Source of the DNA: SHVO01 sp050250575
Lineage (GTDB): Bacteria > Pseudomonadota > Alphaproteobacteria > Rhodospirillales > Rhodospirillaceae
NCBI GenBank assembly: GCA_050250575.1
Contig: JBFWOJ010000014.1
Coordinates: forward strand, 26,016-90,015
DNA length: 64,000 bases
Direction of reading: 5' to 3'
Each line of letters opens with the position of its first letter. The stretch's first letter is position 1. A program made the translations under genes and the position numbers. Shown here one piece after another: positions 51,225 to 59,318 of this stretch. The notes under the pieces are model-generated. The model saw only the letters and a program-made list of their open reading frames with translations. It searched no databases and was not told the origin of the DNA.

Positions 51225-51635
51225 TCAGCGCAGTGCGGCCCTCAGCTCGTCGCGCATCGCGGTCAGTTCACCGAGAAGCGCGGCCATGTCGCCGCGCGCG
51301 GGCGCGGGCGCCGGCGGCGTCTCGGCCGCGATCGCTTTCGCCCCGGTTTCGCGCAGAAGCTTCTGCACGCCGCGGATCGTCATGCCGTCGTTGTAGAGCA
51401 GCGCGCGGATGCGCTTGAGCAGCGCGACGTCTTCGGGCCGGTAGTAACGCCGGCCGCCGCCGCGCTTCAGCGGCTTCACCTGCGCGAATTTGGTTTCCCA
51501 GAAGCGCAGGACATGCTGCGGAACATCGAGCTCTTCGGCGACCTCGCTGATGGTGCGGAACGCGGCGTCGGACTTGCCGGCACGCGCGGCGCCCTCGCCC
51601 CTGTCTTCCGATGAGAAGAAGTCTTCGCTCGTCAC
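51225..51635 (-). CDS. MerR-family transcriptional regulator
   Basis: A 136-residue regulator. The winged-helix N-terminus (about 27-95) reads FRTISEVAEELDVPQHVLRFWETKF...RRYYRPEDVALLKRIRALLYNDGMTIRGVQKLL, the standard MerR form. No metal-binding Cys cluster is present in the short C-terminal coiled helix, so a metal sensor role is unlikely. It is the CueR/SoxR-independent type that regularly follows ihfA in alphaproteobacteria. A GTG start (51635) lies 6 bases after the ihfA stop. Confidence 0.92.
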   Translation of the reverse strand: MTSEDFFSSEDRGEGAARAGKSDAAFRTISEVAEELDVPQHVLRFWETKFAQVKPLKRGGGRRYYRPEDVALLKRIRALLYNDGMTIRGVQKLLRETGAKAIAAETPPAPAPARGDMAALLGELTAMRDELRAALR

Positions 51636-51641
51636 GAGATG

Positions 51642-51977
51642 TTAGGTGCCGGCGGGCGCGGCCGCCTGAGGCTTTGCCTGCGCCGAATGGCCTTGGCGAA
51701 TCCGCGCCTTCAGGAGCTGCGACGGCCGGAACACCAGCACTTTACGCGGGAGAATCGGCACCTCCTCGCCGGTCTTCGGATTGCGTCCGATACGCTGGCC
51801 TTTCTGGCGAACGGAGAAGCTTCCGAACGAGGAAATCTTCACCGTCTCGTTGCGCAGCAGCGCCTGCGTGATCTCGTTCAGAACCAGCTCGAGCAGATCG
51901 GCCGATTCATTCCGAGACAGACCAACTTCCTGGTAGATGGCCTCGCTGAGCTGTGCGCGGGTAATGGTCTCGCCCAT
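51642..51977 (-). CDS. ihfA: Integration host factor subunit alpha
   Basis: A 111-residue DNA-bending protein. The HU/IHF fold is visible: TITRAQLSEAIYQEVGLSRNESADLLELVLNEI, KISSFGSFSVRQKGQRIGRNPKTGEEVPILPRKVLVFRPSQLLK, with the intercalating Pro of NPKTG. The C-terminal QAKPQAAAPAGT tail is extra. It pairs with an IhfB not in this window. Located after fabH as usual. Confidence 0.95.
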   Translation of the reverse strand: MGETITRAQLSEAIYQEVGLSRNESADLLELVLNEITQALLRNETVKISSFGSFSVRQKGQRIGRNPKTGEEVPILPRKVLVFRPSQLLKARIRQGHSAQAKPQAAAPAGT

Positions 51978-52144
51978 CGAACGCGCTCCCCTAAAAAGAA
52001 AAGGCGTGAAAACAAGAGGTTAAAGAAGCCCCCGGGTTCCGTCAATACAGGTTCTCTATGAGAAACAAGGCTTTAGCGCGGAAATGGCGGTTTCCGGATC
52101 AAAAATCAGCCTTGCGGCTGAATTTTCAGGGAGTTTTTCGTCCG

Positions 52145-53119
52145 CTACATACGGACGAGCGCCGATCCCCAGGTAAAACCGCCGCCCATGGCTTCGAGCA
52201 GGACAAGATGCCCCGGCTTGATTCGCCCGTCCGCGACGCCGGCCTGAAGCGCGAGTGGGATGGACGCCGCCGACGTGTTGGCGTGCTCCTGAACGGTGAT
52301 GATCACCTTCCCCGGGTCGAGGCCCAGCTTCTGGGCGGTGCTGTCGAGGATGCGCTTGTTGGCCTGATGCGGCACGAGCCAGTCGACCTGTTCGATGCCG
52401 ATCTGATTGGCCGCGAGCGCTTCGCGCACCGCGTCGGCCAGGTTGACCACGGCATGCTTGAAAACTTCCTTGCCCTTCATCACCACGTGTCCCGTCGTCT
52501 GCGTCGACGATGGGCCGCCGTCGACGTACAGCATGTCATGGTGACGGCCGTCCGAATGAAGATGCGTCGAGAGCACGCCCCGATCGGCGGTGGTCCCCTT
52601 TCCTTCCTGCGCGGTGAGAACGACGGCGCCGGCGCCATCGCCGAACAGGACGCAGGTAGTACGGTCGTTCCAATCGAGAATGCGCGAGAACGTTTCGGCG
52701 CCGACGACGACGGCGCATTTCGCCTGCCCCGCGCGGATGAAATTATCGGCGACCGCGAGCCCGTAGATGAAACCCGAGCACACCGCCTGAACGTCGAACG
52801 CGGGAGCGCCAGGGCGGCCGAGCGCCGCCTGGAGGCGTGAAGCCGTAGCAGGGAACGTCTGGTCGGGCGTCGCCGTCGCAACGACAAAGAGATCGACATC
52901 GCGCCCGTCGCGGCCGGCGGCGGCGAGCGCCTGCCTCGTCGCCGCGATCGCAAGATCGGAGGTTTTTTCGCCTTCGGCGGCGATGTGGCGCTTCTTGATG
53001 CCGGAGCGCTCGACGATCCATTCGTCCGAGGTATCGACCCGTTTCGCAAGCTCCTGATTGGTGATGACCTTTTCGGGAAGATAAGCGCCGACGCCGGCGA
53101 GCACAGAACGGATGGTCAT
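52145..53119 (-). CDS. fabH: 3-oxoacyl-ACP synthase III (FabH)
   Basis: Starts fatty-acid synthesis by condensing acetyl-CoA with malonyl-ACP. A 324-residue thiolase-fold enzyme with Cys114 in AFDVQAVCSGFIYGL, His in WLVPHQANKRI and Asn in VQEHANTSAASIPLAL, the full Cys-His-Asn set. The start codon overlaps the plsX stop by ATGA (53116-53119). Confidence 0.96.
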   Translation of the reverse strand: MTIRSVLAGVGAYLPEKVITNQELAKRVDTSDEWIVERSGIKKRHIAAEGEKTSDLAIAATRQALAAAGRDGRDVDLFVVATATPDQTFPATASRLQAALGRPGAPAFDVQAVCSGFIYGLAVADNFIRAGQAKCAVVVGAETFSRILDWNDRTTCVLFGDGAGAVVLTAQEGKGTTADRGVLSTHLHSDGRHHDMLYVDGGPSSTQTTGHVVMKGKEVFKHAVVNLADAVREALAANQIGIEQVDWLVPHQANKRILDSTAQKLGLDPGKVIITVQEHANTSAASIPLALQAGVADGRIKPGHLVLLEAMGGGFTWGSALVRM

Positions 53120-54165
53120 TCGACGGGCGCCTCGGCCATCACCGCTTCCTGGGCCGCAATATGCGCGAGCTGCTCGGCGATCTTGGTGTTGAGATCGCGC
53201 GCGATCATGTCGACCGCAACGCCGATGGCGTTCGCAAATCCCACCGAATCAGTCCCGCCATGACTTTTAACGACCACGCCGTTCAACCCTACAAACAACG
53301 CACCGTTATAGCGGCGCGGATCGGTGCGCGCCATGACTTGCGCGATCACCGGCTTGGCAAGAAGCATTCCCATCTGCGCGAGGATCGAGCTCTTGATCGC
53401 GTTCTTGAGGAAGCCCGAGAACATCTTGGCGGTGCCCTCGGCCGTCTTGAGGGCAACGTTGCCCGTGAAACCATCGGTGACCACAACGTCCACGGTGCCC
53501 TTGGCGATATCGTCGCCCTCGATGAAGCCCTTGAACTCCATGTCGAGGTGTGAACTGCGCAGCACCTGATTGGCCTGACGCAGCATATCGGTGCCCTTGG
53601 CATCCTCGGTGCCGATGTTCAGGAGCCCGACGCTGGGGCGCTCCATGCCCAGGATGGCGCGGGCGAAGCATTCGCCCATCACCGCAAATTCCACCAGGTT
53701 GCGGGCATCGCACTGGGTGTTGGCGCCGAGGTCCAGCATCGTGGTCTCGCCGAGCTTGGTGGGAAACAATCCGCAGATCGCCGGGCGGTCGATGCCGGGC
53801 AGCGGACGCATGATCAACTTCGCCATGGCCATGAGCGCGCCCGTGTTCCCGGCGGAGACGACGCCCGCGGCTTCGCCGTTCTTCACCGCTTCGATCGCCT
53901 TCCACATGCTGGTCTGGCGGCCCGAGCGGATCACTTGGCTCGGCTTGGCGTCGCCGGCCACAGCCTGATCGGTGTGGTGAACCGTCGAGCACGACGCCAG
54001 AGCGCTATCGGCTTTAAGGAAAGGCGCGATCTTGGCTTCGTCGCCGTAAAACAGGAAACGCGCGTCCGGATAGCGGACGCGTGCCAGCCGCGCACCCTTG
54101 ACGACGATTTCGGGCGCATAGTCACCGCCCATCGCGTCCAACGAAATGATAAGTGGTGCGCTCAC
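53116..54165 (-). CDS. plsX: Phosphate acyltransferase PlsX
   Basis: A 349-residue enzyme that makes acyl-phosphate from acyl-ACP for phospholipid synthesis. The start is GTG (54165), MSAPLIISLDAMGGDYAPE. PlsX motifs are ISLDAMGGDYAPEIVVKGA, VSAGNTGALMAMAKLIM, DLGANTQCDARNLVEFAVMG and VTDGFTGNVALKTAEGTAK. It is coupled to fabH and follows rpmF, as in most bacteria. Confidence 0.96.
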   Translation of the reverse strand: MSAPLIISLDAMGGDYAPEIVVKGARLARVRYPDARFLFYGDEAKIAPFLKADSALASCSTVHHTDQAVAGDAKPSQVIRSGRQTSMWKAIEAVKNGEAAGVVSAGNTGALMAMAKLIMRPLPGIDRPAICGLFPTKLGETTMLDLGANTQCDARNLVEFAVMGECFARAILGMERPSVGLLNIGTEDAKGTDMLRQANQVLRSSHLDMEFKGFIEGDDIAKGTVDVVVTDGFTGNVALKTAEGTAKMFSGFLKNAIKSSILAQMGMLLAKPVIAQVMARTDPRRYNGALFVGLNGVVVKSHGGTDSVGFANAIGVAVDMIARDLNTKIAEQLAHIAAQEAVMAEAPVE

Positions 54166-54241
54166 CTCACCCTGACCCCCCGAGAGAGACGCATCACGAT
54201 GTCAAAGTCCTCCCCCATGGGGAGAGATTATAGGACGCCGG

Positions 54242-54430
54242 TTAAGCGACAGTCTCGGACTGCGAAGCGACCTCGCGGCCGTCGTAATGGCCGCAAGAGA
54301 CGCACATATGGTGCGGGCGCTTCATCTCACCGCAATTCGGACACTCCTGGCGGGTGGACGACTTGAGCGCATGATGCGACCGGCGCATGTCGCGACGTGA
54401 CTTGGATACTTTCTTTTTAGGGACCGCCAT
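54242..54430 (-). CDS. rpmF: 50S ribosomal protein L32
   Basis: A 62-residue ribosomal protein. MAVPKKKVSKSRRDMRRSHH is standard; the zinc ribbon is CPNCGEMKRPHHMCVSCGHYDGRE, with all four Cys present. Between DUF177 and plsX, the normal place. Confidence 0.97.
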   Translation of the reverse strand: MAVPKKKVSKSRRDMRRSHHALKSSTRQECPNCGEMKRPHHMCVSCGHYDGREVASQSETVA

Positions 54431-54542
54431 GGTCGAATCTTTCGTGATGTGAATGCGTCGGGCTATGCCAAACCACCGTGGGGCTGCCCGAAAGCGCGCC
54501 TAAATAGCGAAAAAGCCTCGGCGGCGCAAGCAGGTAAACCCC

Positions 54543-55142
54543 CTAATTGCCCCGCGTCGGCGGGCTTTTGGCCTTGAGCTTCGCAAGGACCGCAAATGGG
54601 CTCTCCGCCACGGTTTTTTCGTCCTTTTCGCCCCACACGGCAGCGTCGAAAGCCGCCCCCGGCGCCCGGGGATAGGGATCGAGCCCAAGAGCGAGTTGAA
54701 CGACCGCGAGCTCCCCGAGATCAATCTGGCCGCCAATCGCCTCTTCCGCCGGTTCCTCGCCGCCGAAATCGAGGAGATCTTCCTCCTCGTCCCGCTCCGG
54801 CTTTCCACCGCTCTTGGTCGGCGCCTTTGGCGAGGGCTTGACCGGCGAGTACAGGGTGAATCGCGCCTCGATGTCCTCCCTCACCTCCGCCGGCACCGGA
54901 ACCAGCGTGACAACGCACGTCTGGGTGACCGAAGCCTGCACGCTTCCCGTGACCTTAACGATGCCACCCGCCCGCGGCGTCAGGTCGAAGCGCGCCTTCA
55001 GCGCGGAAATCGCCGGAAGCCCCAGGCGCTGCGCCACGCGCGCGCGTTCGGCCTCATCGGCGGTGATCTCGTAGTGACGTCCCGAGGGCGGAAGCGTCGT
55101 TGCATCGACAGGAAATGAGAACTCGGACTGCGGAGCGTTCAT
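54543..55142 (-). CDS. yceD: DUF177 / YceD-family protein
   Basis: A 199-residue protein starting MNAPQSEFSFPVDATTLPPS at 55142. The family is linked to 23S rRNA accumulation and always precedes rpmF. CVVTLVPVPAEVREDIEARFTLYS has the single conserved Cys, and the DLGELAVVQLALGLDPYPRAPG motif follows an acidic stretch (KPERDEEEDLLDFGGEEPAEE). Confidence 0.92.
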   Translation of the reverse strand: MNAPQSEFSFPVDATTLPPSGRHYEITADEAERARVAQRLGLPAISALKARFDLTPRAGGIVKVTGSVQASVTQTCVVTLVPVPAEVREDIEARFTLYSPVKPSPKAPTKSGGKPERDEEEDLLDFGGEEPAEEAIGGQIDLGELAVVQLALGLDPYPRAPGAAFDAAVWGEKDEKTVAESPFAVLAKLKAKSPPTRGN

Positions 55143-55146
55143 GCAC

Positions 55147-55680
55147 TTAGACGGCCACTGAGAAATCGATCTTGCCCGCGGCGATGTCTGCGACCGGTTG
55201 GCGCGCAAGATGTTCGCTCGCGCGCTTCAGATAGGACGCAATGCCGCCGACCGCACCGGCCGGCGGCTCGCCATGGCGAAACAGATTTTGCGTCAGCGCC
55301 TGAGCAAGTTCCTCCGCGGTGCCGTCGAGGCCCGCTTCATAAGCCGCCGCACGGCCGTAGAAGGCCTTCGCCATTTTCTTGACATGCTTGCCGACGCTCA
55401 TGTCACCGACGCCCATCTCCCGCAGGGACTGGTCCATGTCGGTGAACATGAGATCGAACAGCCGTTGGCCGGTGGTATGCACTTCGGCCGGTGTGTCGCG
55501 CAGACGGCGCATCACCAGCATGGCGTGGATCACGACCATGTCGTAGCGGCCGTCGACGGTGTCAGGGACAGCGTATTCCATGTAGAATTTTGGATCGCGC
55601 GCCTTGTTCACCAGCGCCGCATACAAGGCGTCCACCGGATCCGGCGGCGCTTCTCTCCGCTTGAAAAAACTGAATGGCAT
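55147..55680 (-). CDS. Ubiquinol-cytochrome c chaperone (CBP3-like)
   Basis: A 177-residue member of the Ubiq_cyt_C_chap family (alphaproteobacterial and mitochondrial Cbp3), which aids assembly of cytochrome bc1. The conserved core is FYMEYAVPDTVDGRYDMVVIHAMLVMRRLRD, LFDLMFTDMDQSLREMGVGDMSVGKHVKKMAKAFYGR and the C-terminal FRHG-x-P segment. It supports the alphaproteobacterial origin. It is followed five bases later by DUF177. Confidence 0.94.
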   Translation of the reverse strand: MPFSFFKRREAPPDPVDALYAALVNKARDPKFYMEYAVPDTVDGRYDMVVIHAMLVMRRLRDTPAEVHTTGQRLFDLMFTDMDQSLREMGVGDMSVGKHVKKMAKAFYGRAAAYEAGLDGTAEELAQALTQNLFRHGEPPAGAVGGIASYLKRASEHLARQPVADIAAGKIDFSVAV

Positions 55681-55787
55681 CGGCGCGGTCGCTTTTTCCG
55701 GGCTGCAACAGTGCGAGGTTGTAATGAATCCCGGGCTTACAACAAGGGGCTAGGCTTGGGACGGAGCCTGATATAATACGGCTAGCC

Positions 55788-56258
55788 ATGAAAACCAGAC
55801 ATTCCGCGATTTTGGCCGTGTTGGCCGCCACCGCCGGCCTGCTGTCGGGCTGCGCCAAGGACATCGATGCGCGCGGTAATTTGCCGCCGCCGGAAGCATT
55901 GGCGCAGTTGTCCGTAGGCGAGCAGACCCGTCAGGACGTGCGCGGCCTGCTTGGCACACCGGCGACCACCGCGGTTTTCGACGACGAGACCTGGTACTAC
56001 ATCAGTGCGCATACGACGCAGTACGCATTCTATCCGAACCACGAACTCGACCGCACCGTCTACGCCATCAGCTTCGACGAGCGCGGCATTCTCAAAGACG
56101 TGCGCAAGCTCGGCCTCGAAGACGGGCAGACCGTGAACATCGCCGGTCGGGAAACTCCGACCAAGGGCCGCGAGTTCAGCCTGATCGAGCAGCTCATCGG
56201 CAACCTCGGCCGCCTCTCCGGCTCCCCAGGCCCCGGCGGCGGCCCCGGACCGCGCTAA
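55788..56258 (+). CDS. bamE: Outer membrane assembly lipoprotein BamE
   Basis: A 156-residue lipoprotein (lipobox LSGC, Cys22) of the BAM complex. The SmpA/OmlA fold shows LSVGEQTRQDVRGLLGTPATTAVFDDETWYYIS and RTVYAISFDERGILKDVRKLGLEDGQ. It has a glycine/proline-rich end (GSPGPGGGPGPR). It diverges from the cytochrome chaperone block, a place typical for alphaproteobacteria, and converges on the NHL gene three bases away. Confidence 0.93.
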   Translation: MKTRHSAILAVLAATAGLLSGCAKDIDARGNLPPPEALAQLSVGEQTRQDVRGLLGTPATTAVFDDETWYYISAHTTQYAFYPNHELDRTVYAISFDERGILKDVRKLGLEDGQTVNIAGRETPTKGREFSLIEQLIGNLGRLSGSPGPGGGPGPR

Positions 56259-56261
56259 AGC

Positions 56262-57473
56262 TTACTTCCCGGCGGCCCTCGGCCACACCACGCCCTGGTC
56301 TTTTTTCGCGACGGGTCCGACGCCCTTGAACAGGAAGCGCTGAATGCGCGCGCCGGTATACGTCTCGGTCGCGTAGAGATTGCCTTTCGAATCCGTCGCC
56401 AGATTGTGCACTCCGAAGAACTGTCCGGGCTGGCGGCCGCCGTCGCCGAATGACGTCAGAACCTCGAGCGTCTCGCGCAAGAGAATGTTGATCTTCTCGT
56501 CAATGCCGTTGGCGACATAGAGGTAGGTCTGCTGCGGATCGCGCGAGAAGGCTATGTCCCAGACCGAACCGGAGCGATAGGTGCGCGGATCGACGCGCGC
56601 CTCCTTTACGAAAGTACCGTCCTTGCGGAAGACCTGGATGCGATCGTTCACGCGGTCGCACACGTAAACCAAGTTGTCGTTAGAAACGACGACGCAATGG
56701 ACGGTCGAGAACTGCCTGGCCGGCGGAGCATCGGGATTATACGGGGGCAACGGCGCATCGTCAGGCTTCGCGCCGTAAGCCCCCCAGTGACGCTTGTATT
56801 TTCCGCTGTCGGCGTCGAGCACGACAATCCGGCGGTTTCCGTAGCCGTCCGAGACGTAGACCTCGTTCGCCGCGGGATCGGGAAAGATCTTCGACGGCTT
56901 CCAGAAATTCGCAAGATCGTTGCTGCCTTTGTGAACGCCCTGCCGGCCGACCTGAAGCAGGAATTTTCCGTCGGCAGCGAACTTCAGGACATGCGTGTCG
57001 GTTTCGCCGTTGCCCCCGATCCAGATGTTGCCCTTGTGATCGACGGTAAGGCCGTGGTTGCGTTCCGGCCATTCATAGCCCGCGCCTTTCCCGCCCCAGG
57101 AATTCACGACATTGCCGACCTGATCATAGACGAGCACTTGCGGCGCGACCTTGCAGCAGGCCCCGATCGGCTCCTTTGCATTGACCGGACCCTTGGCACC
57201 GGGCAGCGCTTCGTCGTCGACGGCGCTGGCTACGGTAAGGTCGGCTGCGCGCAGATCGTCCGGAACAGACTCCGGCCGATGCAGCGTCCAGACATTATCA
57301 TTGGCGTCGATCGACAGTCCGATTGTCGAACCGGTGACCCAATGATCGGGCAACGGCTTCGGCCAGAACGGATCGACCTCGAAGATCGGCGCCGACTTCG
57401 GCGGATCGGCGGCAATCGCAGTGCCGACCGCAAGCAGAACTGCGACAGATAAATTGACGATCGCAAGCTTCAT
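56262..57473 (-). CDS. Secreted NHL-repeat beta-propeller protein
   Basis: A 403-residue protein starting MKLAIVNLSVAVLLAVGTAIAA (signal peptide) at 57473, with GGAGGG six bases before it. The mature part is a six-bladed propeller of NHL-like repeats, each of the form G(S/D)xxVYVSDGYGNRRIVVLDADSGKYKRHWG; examples are HNLATDSKGNLYATETYTGARIQRF and NHGLTVDHKGNIWIGGNGETD. Similar proteins are annotated as peptidyl-alpha-hydroxyglycine alpha-amidating lyase-like, but no enzymatic residues can be confirmed by eye. It is divergent from the Tat amidase, so the two share an 81-base promoter region. Confidence 0.88.
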   Translation of the reverse strand: MKLAIVNLSVAVLLAVGTAIAADPPKSAPIFEVDPFWPKPLPDHWVTGSTIGLSIDANDNVWTLHRPESVPDDLRAADLTVASAVDDEALPGAKGPVNAKEPIGACCKVAPQVLVYDQVGNVVNSWGGKGAGYEWPERNHGLTVDHKGNIWIGGNGETDTHVLKFAADGKFLLQVGRQGVHKGSNDLANFWKPSKIFPDPAANEVYVSDGYGNRRIVVLDADSGKYKRHWGAYGAKPDDAPLPPYNPDAPPARQFSTVHCVVVSNDNLVYVCDRVNDRIQVFRKDGTFVKEARVDPRTYRSGSVWDIAFSRDPQQTYLYVANGIDEKINILLRETLEVLTSFGDGGRQPGQFFGVHNLATDSKGNLYATETYTGARIQRFLFKGVGPVAKKDQGVVWPRAAGK

Positions 57474-57554
57474 TGGGACCCTCCCGTCCAAATATCCGCG
57501 TTGACCGTGCAAAACCATGAGCCCAAGCTCAGAGCTCATGCAAGGGGGAACTCC

Positions 57555-59306
57555 ATGAACGACACAGTCATGATTCGGCGACGATTCCTGGCGTATTTCG
57601 CCGGCACGGGGGCGGGCGCTACGCTCCTGCCCGGCGTCCTGTGGGCGCAGATGCAGGAAGCCGGCGCGCCCCACGTGACGAAGGAAATGTTGAAGGGCGC
57701 CGTTGCGGTCGCAGGCCTCGATCTCAGCGAAGAAGACCAGACCGTCATCATGGAGGGCTTGAATCAGAACCTCGCGCGCTACGACGAACTGCGGAAGATC
57801 GAGATCCCCAACGACGTCCCGCCAGCGCAGCACTTCACCGCGCTCGTGCCCGGGATGGAGGTGAACCGTACGCGCGCGCCCTTGCGTTTCAGCCAGCCGC
57901 GACCGAAACGCCCCCGGAACCTCGAAGACGCCGCCTACTGGACCGTTCTGGAGCTTGGGCAGTTGATCCGCAGCCGTGAGGTCAGCTCGACCGAACTCAC
58001 GCAAATGTACATCGCGCGGCTCAAGGACCAAGGCCGCGCCGAAAAACTGAATTGCCTCGTCACCTTGATGGAGGATCACGCGCTTGCGGAAGCACGGCAG
58101 GCCGACGCCGAAATCAAAGCCGGCAAGTACCGCGGTCCTTTGCACGGAATCCCCTACGGGCTCAAAGACCTGTTCACGGTCAAGGGATATCCGACGACGT
58201 GGGGGTGCGAACTGTATAAGGACCAGGTCTTCGACTATGACGCGACCGTCGTCGAAAATCTGCGCGAGGCCGGCGCCGTGCTGATTGCGAAGCTCTCGAC
58301 CACGGAACTCGCGGCCGGCGGTGCGATCTGGTATCGCGGTACGACCAAAAATCCTTGGAACCTGAGCGAAGATTCCAGCGGCTCGTCCGGCGGGCCGGCA
58401 GCGGCCGCCGTCGCGGGCCTGGTCGGCTTCGGGATCGGCACGGAAACGTCGGGCTCCATCATTGGGCCCTCCTCGCGCTGCGGCAACACCGGCTTACGTC
58501 CCACTTTCGGACGTTCAAGCCGCTACGGCGGCATGGTCCTTTCATGGTCGCAGGACCGCGTCGGACCGTTCTGTCGTTCGGTGGAAGACTGCGCCGTCGT
58601 GATGAGCGCCATCGCGCGGCCGGACGGGCGCGACCTCTCTGTCGTGGATATTCCCTTCAATTGGGACGTACGGCGCGATCCGCGCAAACTGCGGGTCGGA
58701 TATTTGAAACAGGCCTTCGACGAAGCGAAGGATCCCGCCGCGCGGCAGCGCAACGACCGGCTTCTCCAAGAGGTGCGCGCCCTGGGAGTCGAGCCGGTTC
58801 CGGTCATGGTGCCGGACTTCACGGGCGACGTTTCGGCTACCGATCCGGAATCGGCGACGTTCTTCGACGAACTTGTGCGCGCAGGACAGGCGAAACTTCT
58901 CGCCGTCGAGTCCCGCCGGAACCGCCTGCGGGTGGCGCGTGTCGTGCCGGCGGTGGAATACCTGCGCTCGCAGCGCATTCGGACCATGATGATGATGGAA
59001 CTCGACAAGGCAACACGGCACGTCGATGTGTATTTCGGCCCGCCCAATCCCGGCGGCGCGGGCGGCGGCGGAGGCGGCGGCGGAGGGGCGGGAAACAATC
59101 CTCCACCCCCCAGCCAGCGTCACTCAACCATGGCCAACCTTGCGACCTATCCCGCGCTCGCGGTGCCTTTCGGCCTCAATGAAACGGGGTCACCGATGGC
59201 CGTGGTGTTCTTCGCACGCCCCTTCGGTGAAACCGAGCTCCTCACATTCGGCAAGGCGTTTCAGGACTCGACCGGCTATCACCTGAAACGCCCGCCGATG
59301 GCCTAA
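57555..59306 (+). CDS. Amidase signature family hydrolase, Tat-exported
   Basis: A 583-residue amidase. The start at 57555 has AAGGGGG seven bases upstream. The N-terminus MIRRRFLAYFAGTGAGATLL carries a twin-arginine signal, so it is folded before export. The triad is Lys204 (YGLKDLFT), Ser277 (EDSSGSSGG) and Ser301 (GTETSGSII), with the proper 24-residue spacing. An odd Pro/Gly loop (NPGGAGGGGGGGGGAGNN) interrupts the domain near residue 500. It sits between the NHL gene and the convergent TonB receptor gene, repeating the amidase-receptor pairing of 392-4852. Substrate unknown. Confidence 0.9.
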   Translation: MNDTVMIRRRFLAYFAGTGAGATLLPGVLWAQMQEAGAPHVTKEMLKGAVAVAGLDLSEEDQTVIMEGLNQNLARYDELRKIEIPNDVPPAQHFTALVPGMEVNRTRAPLRFSQPRPKRPRNLEDAAYWTVLELGQLIRSREVSSTELTQMYIARLKDQGRAEKLNCLVTLMEDHALAEARQADAEIKAGKYRGPLHGIPYGLKDLFTVKGYPTTWGCELYKDQVFDYDATVVENLREAGAVLIAKLSTTELAAGGAIWYRGTTKNPWNLSEDSSGSSGGPAAAAVAGLVGFGIGTETSGSIIGPSSRCGNTGLRPTFGRSSRYGGMVLSWSQDRVGPFCRSVEDCAVVMSAIARPDGRDLSVVDIPFNWDVRRDPRKLRVGYLKQAFDEAKDPAARQRNDRLLQEVRALGVEPVPVMVPDFTGDVSATDPESATFFDELVRAGQAKLLAVESRRNRLRVARVVPAVEYLRSQRIRTMMMMELDKATRHVDVYFGPPNPGGAGGGGGGGGGAGNNPPPPSQRHSTMANLATYPALAVPFGLNETGSPMAVVFFARPFGETELLTFGKAFQDSTGYHLKRPPMA

Positions 59307-59318
59307 GCGTCCGCCGCA

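Noticed and set aside
57474..58145. An in-frame N-terminal extension of the NHL protein
   Set aside because: It runs antisense to the Tat amidase; a strong ribosome site and signal peptide mark the start at 57473.
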